Assembly: GCF_000001735.4 (NCBI RefSeq)
Contig: NC_003074.8
Span: 13,020,101-13,084,100 of the forward strand
Direction of reading: 5' to 3'
Length of the DNA: 64,000 bases
Origin: Arabidopsis thaliana
Taxonomy: Eukaryota > Streptophyta > Magnoliopsida > Brassicales > Brassicaceae
The position numbers were made by a program, and so were the translations under genes. Each line of letters begins with the position of its first letter. The first letter of the stretch is position 1. A model generated the notes under the pieces. That model was not told the DNA's origin and searched no databases. It worked only from the letters and a program-made list of their open reading frames with translations. Positions 11,542 to 26,082 of this stretch are shown here, in pieces.

Positions 11542-12357
11542 AAGCTTTGGCCGAAGAGTACTAAAAAGACAAATGCGAAATAATATTTAATTAGAGGTAC
11601 TCTGTTTTCTTAATGTTTGATATCCATTCCAAATATTGCTATGTTCAAAACTATGACTCAAGTAAAATATACTTATGGGTCCGCCACTGATGCATGCCTT
11701 GGTTTAGCAATGAACTGTGAGAGAACTTGTACGACATAACAAAATTTTAAACGAATGATAAAAAATAAAAACCTACTAATTAATCGTCTGTAACTTTTAA
11801 GATCCTCAAACGTAGGACTGTCCATCCTTCAAAAGCTCGTGGTTCTGTTCCATATGAGGCATTGAGGGGTTCTCAGCCAATAAACTTACCTCAATACTTA
11901 TGTTCTTTGAGAACGTAAAATGTTGTATTTCTGATATTGTTAAGAATTCAGGATAGCTACTAAGCACTATCGAGGTTTCTTTACTCTTCTTTTGTCCTTT
12001 TTGTTTCATTATTGAATAGATGTGTCCTATAATATTGTTTGGTCGTAGGTCTCACTCATGAAGAATTTCAATTCAGAAACACCAAACTACTTTATATGAA
12101 CCAACTTGCTAATATTACGAATAAACACAAAATTACATAGTGGACAAAAAGTGGCCACATTTGAAGCACTGGAGTTGTTGGTAGTTGGATACGTCATAAT
12201 TTGTTAATAAATGAAGTCAAATTTAAATTTTGGAGAATTATTGATGAAAATAATTAAATATATTGGCAAATTTCATCGTTTATTTTGGAAAAAGAAAAAA
12301 CAAAAAACAGGTTTAAAAAGATGAGTTTAAGTAGCATAATTGAAAATGGTGATATGA
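11542..12357. other. Downstream flank of the terpene synthase; nothing recognised
   Basis: AT-rich DNA between the Tat remnant and the terpene synthase stop codon. The frame at 11806-12009 has no recognisable domain. The synthase 3' UTR should lie in 12100-12357, but no polyadenylation signal stands out from the AT-rich background. Confidence 0.5.
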
Positions 12358-15248
<2,891 letters not shown>

Positions 15249-15608
15249 TGTTGGCCACAGTTTAGAGAGATTGATATAGCTACTCTGTTTCACTGTAAGT
15301 TAATCTGTTTTTAGGTTTTGTTCTATTCAAAAGCTTTCTCATTTTCTGTTGCTCTTATTATTTCCCTTAAGTAAACAAGGAGGCTATGTCACGTGGTCCA
15401 CATGGTCAACAGCCAGGAAACGTTTATTGAATATTGGATTTTAACAAAAAAAACTTTCAATATTCATTTTTAAACCCTAGACTATATTTATTAAAAACAT
15501 TTAAACTAAAATTCATTAATAAAAAAGAAGTCGGAGTCTTTGGATAACTTTAGGGACAATAATTCAGAAATATTTCCATGGTCTGACTAAGTAGAGACAA
15601 GATATAAA
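15249..15608 (-). promoter_or_regulatory. Upstream region of the terpene synthase with adjacent G-box and W-box
   Basis: Reading upstream of the start at 15248 there is a G-box core CACGTG at 15390-15395 and, 8 bp from it, GGTCAA (W-box TTGACC on the coding strand) at 15404-15409, both about 140-160 bp from the ATG. G-boxes bind bHLH/bZIP factors such as MYC2, and W-boxes bind WRKY factors. Jasmonate or elicitor control is an inference from motif spacing only. An AT-rich TATA-like stretch (aataaatatag, minus) lies near 15480-15490, rather far for the proposed start. Confidence 0.35.
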
Positions 15609-16268
15609 TCGGATAACCGGGTTACATGATGAGAATGGAAAATGGTGTATAGAGACTAAAGAGATTCAACACAAAGCAGTGTCTTATTTTGAGAAGTTAT
15701 TCACTACGACAAATTCTCAGGTTTTTGAGGATTCCTTGACAAAGGTTAAAAAATTAATAACAGATCAAACAAATGATTTTCTTACGGGGCCCGCAACAGA
15801 GAGTGAGGTGCGTGCGGTATTATTTCTAATGCACTTGGAGAAGTCACCAGGACCAGATGGTATGACAGCTTTATTTTTTCAAAAAGCTTGGGATATCATA
15901 AAAACGGATTTGTTATATCTAGTAAACTCTTTTTTCAAAATGGAGTTTTCGATAAACGGTTAAATACTACTAATATATGTTTGATTCCAAAATCGGAGCG
16001 ACCGACACGGATGATGAAGTTACGACCTATTAGTCTTTGTAATGTTGGGTATAAAATTATTTCGAGAATACTTTGTCAAATACTTAAGACGGTTTTACCA
16101 AACCTTATTTCGGAAACTCAATCTGCGTTTGTAGAAGTAAGTTTGATTTCGGATAATATCCTTATTGCACAAGAAATGTTTCATGGGTTAAGATCTAACC
16201 TGCCATGTAAGGAAAAATACATGACAATCAAAACATATATGAGTAAAGCATATGATAGGGTTGAATGA
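15609..16268 (+). pseudogene. LINE (L1-type) reverse transcriptase fragment
   Basis: Two overlapping plus frames give plant LINE ORF2 sequence. The first has SYFEKLFTTT, then EKSPGPDGMTALFFQKAWDI (near 15840). After a frameshift near 15940 the second has CLIPKSERPTRMMKLRPISL, CNVGYKIISRIL and IKTYMSKAYDRVE. These are the N-terminal half of the RT palm. The copy stops at 16268, before the catalytic FADD box, and passes into the repeat block. It differs clearly from the LINE at 32990-38499. Confidence 0.85.
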
Positions 16269-16274
16269 AATTTG

Positions 16275-17432
16275 TTTCATGGGTTAAGAACTCCCAGTTT
16301 CAAAACATTGCAAAATATTAAAAACAATTTGCACGAAAAGCTTCGATTATGATTTATTTTACTTTACTTACAATCATCCAATACATTTTTGATAGTAACA
16401 ACTATATTTCAGTTCAAGGTTTTGTACAACAAACTCGCCAAGTTTTATAACTTGACTCTTCACTTTCAAAAAATACAGAATAATCATATGAAGTAAAATA
16501 TAATATATTGTACAGCTCTTTTTTGCAATTGTCAAATTTTTATAAATATTATATCAAATCTTAACTTTCGAAACTGGGAGTTCCACTCTACTTTTACAAT
16601 TTAAAAATTATATGTATGTGATCCTGAAAACGTTTACAATATATGTATAAAAGCTATATTACGTATTATTTTTTACTTCATAGGATTATTCTGGTTTTTT
16701 TAATTTGGAGGATAAAGTTACAAAAAATTATAATTTTGAAGGTTTTTGCACAAAACCTTTCATTTAATTTGAATTATTTATTATTCTTTGTTTAAGTTTC
16801 TAACTAAAATTAAAAGTAGAATGCAGAAAATAAAATTTTGAAATATAAATTGAATAGTTCAATTATAAAGCTGAGTAGCTCAAAAAACCAATTTAACAAC
16901 AAATATAGCTTTATAATATTAGCATTGTATAATTAAGCATACTCTAGTTAATTATATTCAGTTTTAATTTTTGTACTTTATCCTTTTAGAAAAATATTTT
17001 AGATAAAGTCCAAAAATTAAAATATTATAGAGCTTTTCTCATATATTAATACTTGGGCCTCAGAAATGGAGAGTAGATAGGCCACCAACCCCATGTTCCA
17101 ATTATGCATGTGTTTGCATGTTAGTCAAGTATGCAAAATTTTCTTTAAATAATATGTATATCCTCTGCGATATTTTTGAACCTTTGGTATCTTTCATATC
17201 TTTCATTTCAGTTTCGATGATTCCAAATACGCTCTGATCAAGAATATAATACATGGGGAGGTTGTTAAGCTGTTATTATATATAAAGAAACTAAGAAAGT
17301 TAGTTTAGTGATCGTATTCGTATGTCATTTTTCTTGTCCCATAATTTCATTAGTATTAATTAAATCTTTAGTAGCTGGTAAGATTTGTTTCTTATTGGAA
17401 TAAAGCTTCGGTTCTGAATAAATGTCATTTGC
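16275..17432. repeat. Segmental duplication copy 1
   Basis: This ~1.15-kb non-coding block recurs at 18500-19880 and in parts at 21935-22480, 24660-24950, 25303-26040 and 31790-32190. Diagnostic strings are 'ttgcaaaatattaaaaacaatttgc' (16308 on), 'aattaagcatactctagttaatta' (16931 on) and 'ggagagtagataggccaccaacccc' (17067 on). It contains MITE copy 1 (16417-16758). No coding potential. Confidence 0.85.
16417..16758. mobile_element. MITE copy 1 with long inverted repeats
   Basis: A ~342-bp palindromic element. It starts AGGTTTTGTACAACAAACTC and ends in the inverse of AGGTTTTGTGCAAAAACCTTC; the arms extend ~85 bp and both include cagaataatCMtatgaagtaaaa. It is flanked by ttca on each side (16413-16416 and 16759-16762), a possible 4-bp duplication. 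Copies at 18817-19157 and 25416-25778 share these flanks, so they arose by segmental duplication and not by separate insertion. Confidence 0.65.
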
Positions 17433-18490
17433 ACTTCCGCACAATTGTGTCTGTTAAAAAATTGACGGTTAATTTTTAACATTTGTGTCTTTTCATCGTA
17501 AATATTTTTATCCACTAAAATATTGACGGTTACCTTTTTTATATTTGTGTTTTTTCATCGTAAAAAGTTGTGTCTATTAAAATACTGGCGGTTATTGTTT
17601 TACATTTTTATATGTTTTTCGTAAACAGTTGTGTCTGTTAAAATTTTAACGGTTATTTTTTTATATTCGTGTCTTTTTCTCGCAACTTCTTGTAAAACTA
17701 TATTTCATCGTAACTTTTGGTTAATATTGATTGTTATTTTTTCTGTTAAGGTCTTTTTATCGCAACAACTCGTAAACTGTATTTTTATCATAAATAGTTG
17801 TGTCAGTTAAAATATTGACGGTTACTTTTTTAAATTTGTGTCTTTTTATCGTAACTTTTGGTTAAAGTTGACAGTTTTTTTTTCTGTTGGTGCCTTTCTA
17901 TCGCAACTTCTCGTAAAATTGTATTTTTGTCGTAAACAATTGTGTCTATTAAAATATTAACGGTTACCTTTTCACATTCGTTTCTTTTCATCATAACTTT
18001 TTGATATAGTGTTATTTTTCCGTTAGTGTCTTTTTATCGCAACTTTTTGTCAAAATATTTAGGGTTATTTTTCACCCGTGTATCTCTTTATTGCAATTTT
18101 CCGTTATACTATTGACAGTTATATTTTTCGTTTGTGTTTGTTCATTGCATCTTTCCTTATAAATAGTTGTCTACTTAGATGTTTGTAACTGTTGAACTCT
18201 ATATATTAGTCTTTTTTCTTAAGTAATTTCTAAATTTCTGTTCTTTACCACAAATTATTTGTTTCATGATGAATAAAAAAAAAAATTTGTTTTGCATTTC
18301 TAAACGATTATGTTTTTTTATCGCAACATTTGGTTAAAATGTTGACGGTTACTTTTTTTGTTCATGTCTATTCATCATAACTTTCCACTAACATGATGGT
18401 TATTTTTCCGTTAGTATCTTTTTATCGTTACTTTTCGTTTGTATCTTTATCTTTTTTGTTGTGTTTTTTTTGTCGCAACATTTCGTTAAA
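17433..18490 (+). repeat. Degenerate minisatellite array I
   Basis: About 1.05 kb of imperfect tandem units, roughly 55-75 bp each. They alternate a 'ttgtgtctgttaaaatattgacggtta' half and a 'cattcgtgtctttttatcgtaac' half. Unit spacing varies and several units have lost one half. It is the same family as 20344-21930, and as 43205-43375 in reverse orientation. It has no conserved direct repeat with unique spacers, so it is not a CRISPR array, and no ORF. Confidence 0.85.
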
Positions 18491-18499
18491 ATATATGTT

Positions 18500-19880
18500 C
18501 AACAATCATAATCATATCAGCAGTGTATAATTAAGCATACTCTAGTTAATTATAGTTTTAATTTTCGTACTTCATCCGTTTAAAAAAACGTTTTAGATAA
18601 AGTCCAAAAATTAATATATTAGAGACCATTTCTCATATATTAATGCTTGGGCCTCGGAAATGGAGAGTAGATAGGTCACCAACCCCATCTTCCAATTATA
18701 CATGTGTTTGCAAAATATAAAAAACAATTTGCATGAAAAGCTTTGGTTATGATTTATTTTACTTTACTTAAAATCATCCTATACATTTTCGATAGTAACA
18801 ACTCTATTTCAGTTCAAGGTTTTGTGCAACAAAATCGCCAAGTTTTATAACTTGACTCTTCACTTTCAAAAAATATAGAATAATCATATGAAGTGAAATA
18901 TATTATATTTTATAGCTCTTTTTGCAATTGTCAAATTTTTATAAATACTATATCAAATCTTAACTTTCGAAACTGGGAATTCCACTCTACTTTTACAATT
19001 TAAAAATTATATGTATGTGATCATGAAAACGTTTACAATATATGTATAAAAGCTATATTACGTATTATTTTTTACTTCATAGGATTATTCTGGTTTTTTA
19101 ATTTGGATGATAAAATTGAAAAAAATATAATTTTGAAGGTTTTTTGCACAAAACCTTTCATTTTATTTGTATTATTTATTATTCTTGGTTTATATTTCTA
19201 GCTAAAAGTAAAAGTAGAATGCAGAAAATAAGATTTTGAAATATATAAACTGAATAGTTCAATTATAAGGCTGAGTAGTTCAAGAAACCTGTTTAACAAC
19301 AAATAATGCTTTAGAAATACGAAATGATTCAAATAAAATAGAAGATTTTAATCAATTTACGTTGTAATATATATGTTCATTAATCATAATCATATTACCA
19401 GTGTATAATTAAGCATACTCTAGTTAATTATATTCAGTTTAAATTTTTGTACTTTATCCTTTTAGAAAAATATTCTAGATAAAGTCCAAAAATTAAAATA
19501 TTATAGACCATTTCTCATATATTAATGCTTGAGGCTCAAAAATAGAGAGTAGATAGGCCACCAACCCCATGTTCCAATTATGCATGTGTTTGCATGTTAG
19601 TCAAGTATGCAAACATTTAAATAATACGTATATTCGCTGCGGTATTTTTGGACCTTTGGTATCTTTCATTTCAGTTTCGATGATTCCAAATATGTTCTGA
19701 TCAAGAGTATAATACAGGGGGAGGTTGTTAAGCTGTTATTATGTATAAAAAAACTAAGAAAGTTAGTGATCGTATTCGTATGTCATTTTTCTTGTCCCAT
19801 AATTTCGTTAGTATTCATTAATTCTTTAATGGCTGGTAAGATTTGTTTCTTATTGGAATAAAGCTTCGGTTCTGATTTAT
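18500..19880. repeat. Segmental duplication copy 2
   Basis: It begins with a partial copy of the 'aattaagcatactctagttaatta ... gagtagataggtcaccaacccc' module (18528-18700), then repeats the block of 16305-17432 almost completely, including a MITE (18817-19157) and the 'gaataaagcttcggttctga' end (19857 on). The offset from copy 1 is about 2.4 kb. Confidence 0.8.
18817..19157. mobile_element. MITE copy 2
   Basis: Same palindromic element as 16417-16758, with the same ttca flanks and surrounding DNA. Duplicated along with its host segment. Confidence 0.6.
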
Positions 19881-20019
19881 TTTACTTACTTACAAAATAA
19901 TAGTTATCCTATAAATTTTCGAGTTAAACAGGGGATTAACTCTATTTCATTTTCTTAGTATTGTTTTTTTATTTTTTATTTAAATTTTTAGCTAAAAAGT
20001 AAGGAGATAATAGTGAAGG

Positions 20020-20300
20020 TCCATTTGGTTTCAGTAGTTAACCAAAAATTAATTAATGCTTGTACATCTAGGTTTTGAGTTCAAGTCCTAGAAAACAACG
20101 CATTTTTTTTTCAAATTAATGATGCAAACCTTATCGTAGGTCTAGAGTGCGCATGAAGAGCATGTCCATCACATGGATGTCGTAGATGCATGACCTTCTG
20201 TTAAAGATCCGAGTGTTTCGAGGAGAGCTGCACCGTAAAACCATTGTTCGGGGAAGCTATCAAAATTGCATATGCTACAAGTAATTAAATATCATCATAA
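20020..20300. mobile_element. Possible SINE-like module, copy 1
   Basis: It has a tRNA-like A-box candidate (cagtagttaacc, near 20032) followed ~30 bp later by a B-box-like GAGTTCAAGTCC (20078-20089), then a unique body with 'gagtgcgcatgaagagcatg'. A similar module is at 22575-22860. Because both lie in the same duplicated context, independent transposition is not shown; the SINE label is tentative. Confidence 0.35.
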
Positions 20301-20343
20301 TATGATTAGATTAAATCTATTAACAATAACAATCCAAATAAAT

Positions 20344-21930
20344 GTCATTTGTATTTTTGAACAGTTATGTTTTTTCATCGTAATTAGTTGTGTCTGTTAA
20401 ATTGTTGACGGTTATTTTCTTACATTCGTGTCTTTTCATCGTAAATAGTTGTGTCTGTTAAACTACTAACAGTTACTTTTTTACATTCGTGTCTTTTCAT
20501 TGACGGTTACTTTTTATATTCGTGTCTTTTCATCATAAACAGTTGTGTCTGATAAAATATAAATGGTTACTTTTTGCATTCGTGTCTTTTTATCGTAACT
20601 TTTGGTAAACATTGGCGGTTATTTTTTCCATTAAGGTCTTTTAAACCCAACTTCTCGTAAAATTGTATTTTCATCATAAACAATTGTGTCTATCAAAATA
20701 TTGACGGTTACTCTTTTATATTTGTGTCTTTTCATCGTTTAATAACAAGAATCCGAATAAATACCATTTGCACTTCCGCACAGTTGTGTATGTTAAAACA
20801 TTGACGGTTAATTTTTAACATTTGTGTCTTTTTATCATAAATATTTTTTGTCCGTTACAATATCGACGGTTACCTTTTTTACATTCATGTCTTTTCATCG
20901 TAAACAGTTTGGTCTATTAAAATAATGACATGTATTGTTTTACGTTTGTATCTTTTCTTCGTAAACAGTTGTGTCGGTTAAAATATTAACGGTAATTTTT
21001 TTACATTCGTGTCTTTTTATCTTAACTTTTGGTTAGTTATTTTTCCATTAATGTATTTTTATCGCAACTTCCAGTAAAACTGTATTTTCATCGTAAACAG
21101 TTGTGTTTGTTAAAATATTGACGGTTATTTTTTTACATTCATATATTTTTATCGTAACTTTTGGTTAATATTGACTGTTATTTTTTCCGTTAAGGTCTTT
21201 CTATCGCAACTTTTCGTAAAACTGAATTTTTATCGTAAACAGTTGTTTCTGTTAAAATATTGACAGTTATTTTTTTGAATTCATGTCTTTTTATCGTAAC
21301 TTTTGGTTAAAGTTGACGATTCTTTTTTTGTTAGTGCCTTTCTATCGCAACTTCTCGTAAAACTGTATTTTTGTCGTAAACAGTTGTGTCTATTAAAATA
21401 TTAACGTTTACTTTTTCACATTCGTTTCTTTTCATCAAAACTTTTTGATATACTGTTCTTGTTCCGTAAGTGTCTTTTTATCGCAACTTTTTGTCAAAAT
21501 ATTTAGGGTTATTTTTCACCCGTTGTATCTCTTTATTGCAATTTTCTGTTATACTATTAACAGTTATATTTTTCGTTTGTGTTTGTTCATCGCATCTTTC
21601 CTTATAAATAGTTGTCTACTTAAATGTTTGTAACTGTTGAACTCTATATATTAGTCTTTCTTCTTAAGTAATTTCTAAATTTTTGTTCTTTACCACAAAT
21701 TATTTGTTTCATGATGAATAAAAAAAAATGTGTTTTGCATTTCTAAACGATTGTGTTTTTTTATCGCAACATTTGGTTAAAATGTTGACGGTTACGTTTT
21801 TGTTCATGTCTATCCATCATAACGTTCCGCTAACATGACGGTTATTTTTCCGTTAGTATCTTTTTATCGTAACTTTTCGTTTGTATCTTTGTCATTTTTT
21901 GTTGTGTTTTTTGTACTGCAACATTTCGTT
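20344..21930 (+). repeat. Degenerate minisatellite array II
   Basis: About 1.6 kb of the same unit as 17433-18490 (ttgtgtctgttaaaatattgacggtta / cattcgtgtctttttatcgtaac). The last ~500 bp match the end of array I closely, including the 'gtttgtgtttgttcatcgcatctttccttataaatagttgtctact' stretch (21578-21623; array I 18138-18172), so the arrays are duplicates that later changed unit number. Confidence 0.85.
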
Positions 21931-21934
21931 AATA

Positions 21935-22480
21935 TAAATATTCATTAATCATTATCATATCAGCAATTTTTAATTAAGCATACTCTAGTTAATTATATTC
22001 AGTTTTAATTTTCATACTTCATCCGTTTAAAAAATATTTTAAATCAAGTCCAAAAATTAAAATATTAGAGACCATTTCTCATATATTAATGTTTGGGCCT
22101 CGGAAATGGAGAGTAGATAGGTCACCAACCCCATCTTCCAATTATGCATGTGTTTGCATGTTAGTCAAGTCTACAAAATTTTCTTTAAATAATACATATA
22201 TTCTTAGCGGTAGTTTTGGACCTTTGGTATCTTTCATTCAGTTTTGATGATTCCAAATTGGTCCTGATCAAAAATATAATACAGGGGGAGTCTGCTAACA
22301 GACATACAATGTCTAGCTGTTACTATGTATAAAGAAAGTTGGTGATCGTATTTGTATGTCATTTTTCTTGTCCTATAATCCTTTTAGTATTAATTAAATC
22401 ATTAATGGTTGGTAAGATTTGTCTCCTATTCGAAAAAACTTCGGTTCTGATTTATTTTACTTACAAAGTAACAATCATCC
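21935..22480. repeat. Segmental duplication copy 3 (distal part)
   Basis: It repeats 'aattaagcatactctagttaatta' through 'aaaacttcggttctgattta' with small indels. The MITE-containing proximal part is absent here. Confidence 0.75.
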
Positions 22481-22574
22481 TATACATTTTCTAGTTAAAC
22501 AGGGGATTAATTCTATTTCATTTTATTAGTATTATTTTTTATTTTTTATTTAAATTTTTAATTAAAAAGTAACA

Positions 22575-22860
22575 AAATATATTGGAGGTCCATTTGTTTC
22601 AATAGTTAACCAAAAAATTATTAATACTCTTACACCTAGGTTTGGAGTTCAAGTACCAGAAAACAACGCAGTTTCTTTCATATTAATGGTGCAACCTTAT
22701 CGGAGGTCCAGAGTGCGCATGAAGAGCATTTCCATCACATGGATGTCGTACATGCATGACCTTCCGTTGAAGGTCCGAGTGTGTCGGGGAGAGCTGCGCC
22801 GTGAAACCATTGTTTGGAGAAGCTGCTCATCATAATTGCATATGTTACAAGTTGTTAAAT
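22575..22860. mobile_element. Possible SINE-like module, copy 2
   Basis: Matches 20020-20300, including the B-box-like 'ggagttcaagta' region and the 'gagtgcgcatgaagagcat' body. One B-box position is mutated (CC to AC). Confidence 0.35.
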
Positions 22861-23640
22861 AATATCATAATATGATTAGATTAAATATCTCTAGTAAAAA
22901 TATAATAACATGACAAAAGAAAAGAATGCAGACAATAAGCTTTTGAAATGCATAAATATAATATTTCAATACTAAAGCAGAGTAATTCAAGAGACCATTT
23001 TAACAACAAATAATATTTCAGAAATACAAAATGATTCCTATAAGAACAGAGGATTAGAGGACTTTAGTTTTGACAAAATAAAACATGAGAAATTTAACAA
23101 ACAGTATGAAGCTTTAAATGCTATATTTGTATTTTAAAAGTATTTACTGTATTAAAAAACGATGTTACTAATCAATAAAGCTTCAACTTTTAAAAATGTC
23201 ATTTAATGCCTAACTATTCGCTGACTTAATGATTAAATGGTTAACTTATGACGAGTATGCTATTTAAACGTCTACAACTTGAAAGTTGAGGTTTTTCTAG
23301 TTTTTCCATTTTTATATATACTAGGTTAAAACCCACGTTATATCGTATGATCATTTTTTTGAAGACAAAAAAAACATTAAAAGGATGAATTTTTCATCAT
23401 ACAGCAATTTCAACCAACTTAAAATTTGTAAAGTTTCTCTTTATTTTTGTCATTGTTATGTTTCCACCAAATCTTATCCTATTAGCATTCTCGCTATATC
23501 CACGGTCTTTCTGGTGACTCTGATTGATGCAAGAATTGGAGCTACTCCATCCTTTGATCACTTGATAATCAGGAGTTCCAAACTTGCCACGCGGAAGGTG
23601 GGTAATGAAGGTGGTGATCTGACACGCTAGCGATCGCTTC
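22861..23640. other. Non-coding flank of the duplication block
   Basis: 22900-23060 repeats the 'agaatgcaga...ataa...gattc' end of the duplicated blocks. The rest is AT-rich. An 81-codon plus frame at 23385-23630 has no recognisable domain and is not called as a gene. Confidence 0.5.
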
Positions 23641-24600
23641 TCTCGTGTGGGACCGATTCAAGGGGAATTGATGGAAAGAAGGGTGATTGACTCGCTCAAT
23701 CAGTCGGGTAATCGACTCACTCGATCAATGAACAAATAAAGGACGTTGAATTACTCAACAAACTTAATCCGTAGATCCTGAAGTACTTAGTGATGCACTC
23801 ACAAAGAACTACAGAACAATGACAAAGGCTCAAACTTTTACAAGAAAACATTTCTATTACAACGTTCTAAGACTTCAAAGAAAGAAACCAAACATTAATG
23901 AAAAGATTGGACATTAATTGTAGAATTTGTCCAAATAAAGCAAGTGAGGTGTGCCTTGTATCTTGTCAACTTGGGGAGGAAGTTGTGACGTCTTGGAAGG
24001 TTATGGAGGGTCTCAAGATTCTCACAGAAGCGCACAAACAAAGAAGGAAAGAGTTGTTGGAAATCAATCTCCTTCGGCTCCATATATGGCAAGTAGTAAC
24101 TCCACGGGTTCTTGTGTGGTCTAGATGTTCTCCTAGTTTCCACATATAGCTTTGAGGTGCGTCCAAGTGTAGAATAAGTAGGATTTCCTTGTTTGGCTTT
24201 ATTTCGTGCGGTACTTCAGAAGGTAGTTCAACGGGTAGTTCAGCGAATAGTTCAGCCGGTATGTTGACTCGTTAAAAACCTTTCTAGGTAAACCCATTGG
24301 GACAAATCCTAGATAAGGGAAAAAGAGTGCAACTGTCATATCCCCACAATATGGTGACTCGGCTCGCTGGTCATTGACCCTTCTTAAATCATCATTAGTC
24401 TTCTTAGGATTAATTTGCTGGTGAATAATTAACCATACGCCTTCTGCTTGATTGAGACTCCAATTGGGCAAGGGTTCTCCAAAATGCTCCTTAGTAATCG
24501 GTTTGATAGATGTACCGGCTGGATTTGTTTGCTTCTGGTTTGGTTTGATTAGAATGTCCGCATCACGGATCAGCAAAACTAAATTCATCCTCGTTTTTTT
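23641..24600 (-). other. Higher-GC insert, probably retroelement-derived, unidentified
   Basis: About 1 kb with a base composition unlike its AT-rich neighbours. The left part carries repeats of 'cgactcactcgatca' type (23680-23740). The right part holds an open minus frame (24588-24199) with a repeating Leu-Asn-Tyr ending (LNYSLNYPLNYLLKY). I recognise no domain. Repeated short motifs and isolated position suggest an LTR-element fragment. Confidence 0.35.
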
Positions 24601-24659
24601 TATTCGTAGACGAAAACATTACGATTCAACTCGGTATCTTTTTGGTTTATATAATGGTA

Positions 24660-24950
24660 AATAATCAAGTCTGCATAATTTTCTTTAAATAACATAAATA
24701 TCCTCAGCGGTGGTTTATCTTCCATTTCATTTGTTAATGATTTTCAATAGGTTTTGATCAAGGATATAATACAGGTTGATGATACTAATATTAGATATGC
24801 AAGAAAAAAAAAGGATGACAAACACCCTGTTAGTATAATGAAAGTTAGTGATCGTATTTGTATTTATTTTTTGTCGTATAATCCTATTTGTATTAACTAA
24901 ATCTTTAATGGCAGGCAAGGTTCGTCTATTTACCAAAAAAACAAAAGATT
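24660..24950. repeat. Segmental duplication copy 4 (fragment)
   Basis: The diverged sequence from 'cataattttctttaaataa' through 'gttagtgatcgtatttgtat' matches 17120-17360. Confidence 0.6.
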
Positions 24951-24969
24951 CATCTCTTATTAGATAAAA

Positions 24970-25305
24970 AGGATTTGTACAAAAAAAATCTCTAACTCGC
25001 TAATTTTTATAATTATATCCTTAATCGTCAAAAAATATAGATTAATGGTATAAAGTCAAAAATAATACGTAATATAATCTTTATACGTATATTATAACTG
25101 TTTGCACGGTCACATATATTAGATTTATAAAAAAAATTAAAGGTAGAGTTTAACTCTTCGTTGCGAGAGCTTTGATTTGACATATTATTTGTTATAAATT
25201 TACAAACTCGACGGTGGCAAAAAATGATAGAATTTTGCGTATTATTTTTGACTTCGTATGACTAGTCTTCATTTTTTGGAGGGGAACGCTAAAGTTGCAA
25301 AATTT
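24970..25305. mobile_element. Diverged MITE of the same palindromic family
   Basis: It starts AAGGATTTGTACAAAAAAAA and has a central 'cgttgcgagagctttgatttgacatatt' unlike copies 1-3. The right arm carries 'gacttcgtatgactagtcttcattttttggagg', the inverse of the left-arm pattern. It shares the arm structure with the copy at 29498. Confidence 0.5.
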
Positions 25306-26040
25306 TGCAAAATATAAAAAACAATTTGCATGAAAAGCTTTGGTTATGATTTATTTTACTTTAGTTACAATCATCCTATACATTTTTTCGATAGTAACAA
25401 CTATATTTAGGTTCAAGGTTTTGTGCAAAAAAAAACCTCAAAATCGCCAAGTTTTATAACTTGACTCTTCACTTTCAAAAAATGTAGAATAATCATATGA
25501 AGTAAAATATAATATATTGTATAATCTTATGAAGTAAATATAATATATTGTATAGCTTTTTTTGCTATTTTCAAATTTTTATAAATACTATATCAAAACG
25601 TAACTTTCGAAACTGGGAGTTCCACTCTACTTTTACAATTTAAAAAAACATATGCATGTGATCCTGAAAATAATTACAATATATGTATATTTTTTACTTC
25701 ATAGGATTATTCTGGTTTTTTAATTTGGAGGATAAAGTTGCAAAAATTTGTAATTTTGGAGGTTTTTGCACGAAACCTTTCAGTTTATTTGTATTATTTA
25801 TTATTCTCGGTTTAAGTTTCTAACTAAAAGTAAAAGTAGAATGCAGAAAATAAGACTTTGAAATATATAAATAGAATAGTTCAATTTTACAGCTGACTAG
25901 TTCAAGAAAGAAACCAGTTTAACAACAAATAATGCTTTAGAAATACAAAATGATTCAAATAAAAACAGAGGATTATAATCAACTTCAATTTGACAAAATT
26001 AAACATATAAATGCTATACTTTATTTTAAAAGTACCTAAT
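25303..26040. repeat. Segmental duplication copy 5, with MITE copy 3 (25416-25778)
   Basis: It repeats 'ttgcaaaatataaaaaacaatttgcatgaaaagctttgg' and continues through the MITE to 'aacaacaaataatgctttag', matching 18712-19320. A ~30-bp local duplication (taatcatatgaagtaaaatataatatattgta) at 25491-25543 is private to this copy. Confidence 0.8.
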
Positions 26041-26082
26041 GTCTTAAAAAGAACGACGTTGCTAATAAAAAAATGAATTCAT

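Noticed and set aside
17433..21930. CRISPR array
   Set aside because: Units are degenerate and directly adjoining, with no unique equal-length spacers, and the window is a plant nuclear genome.
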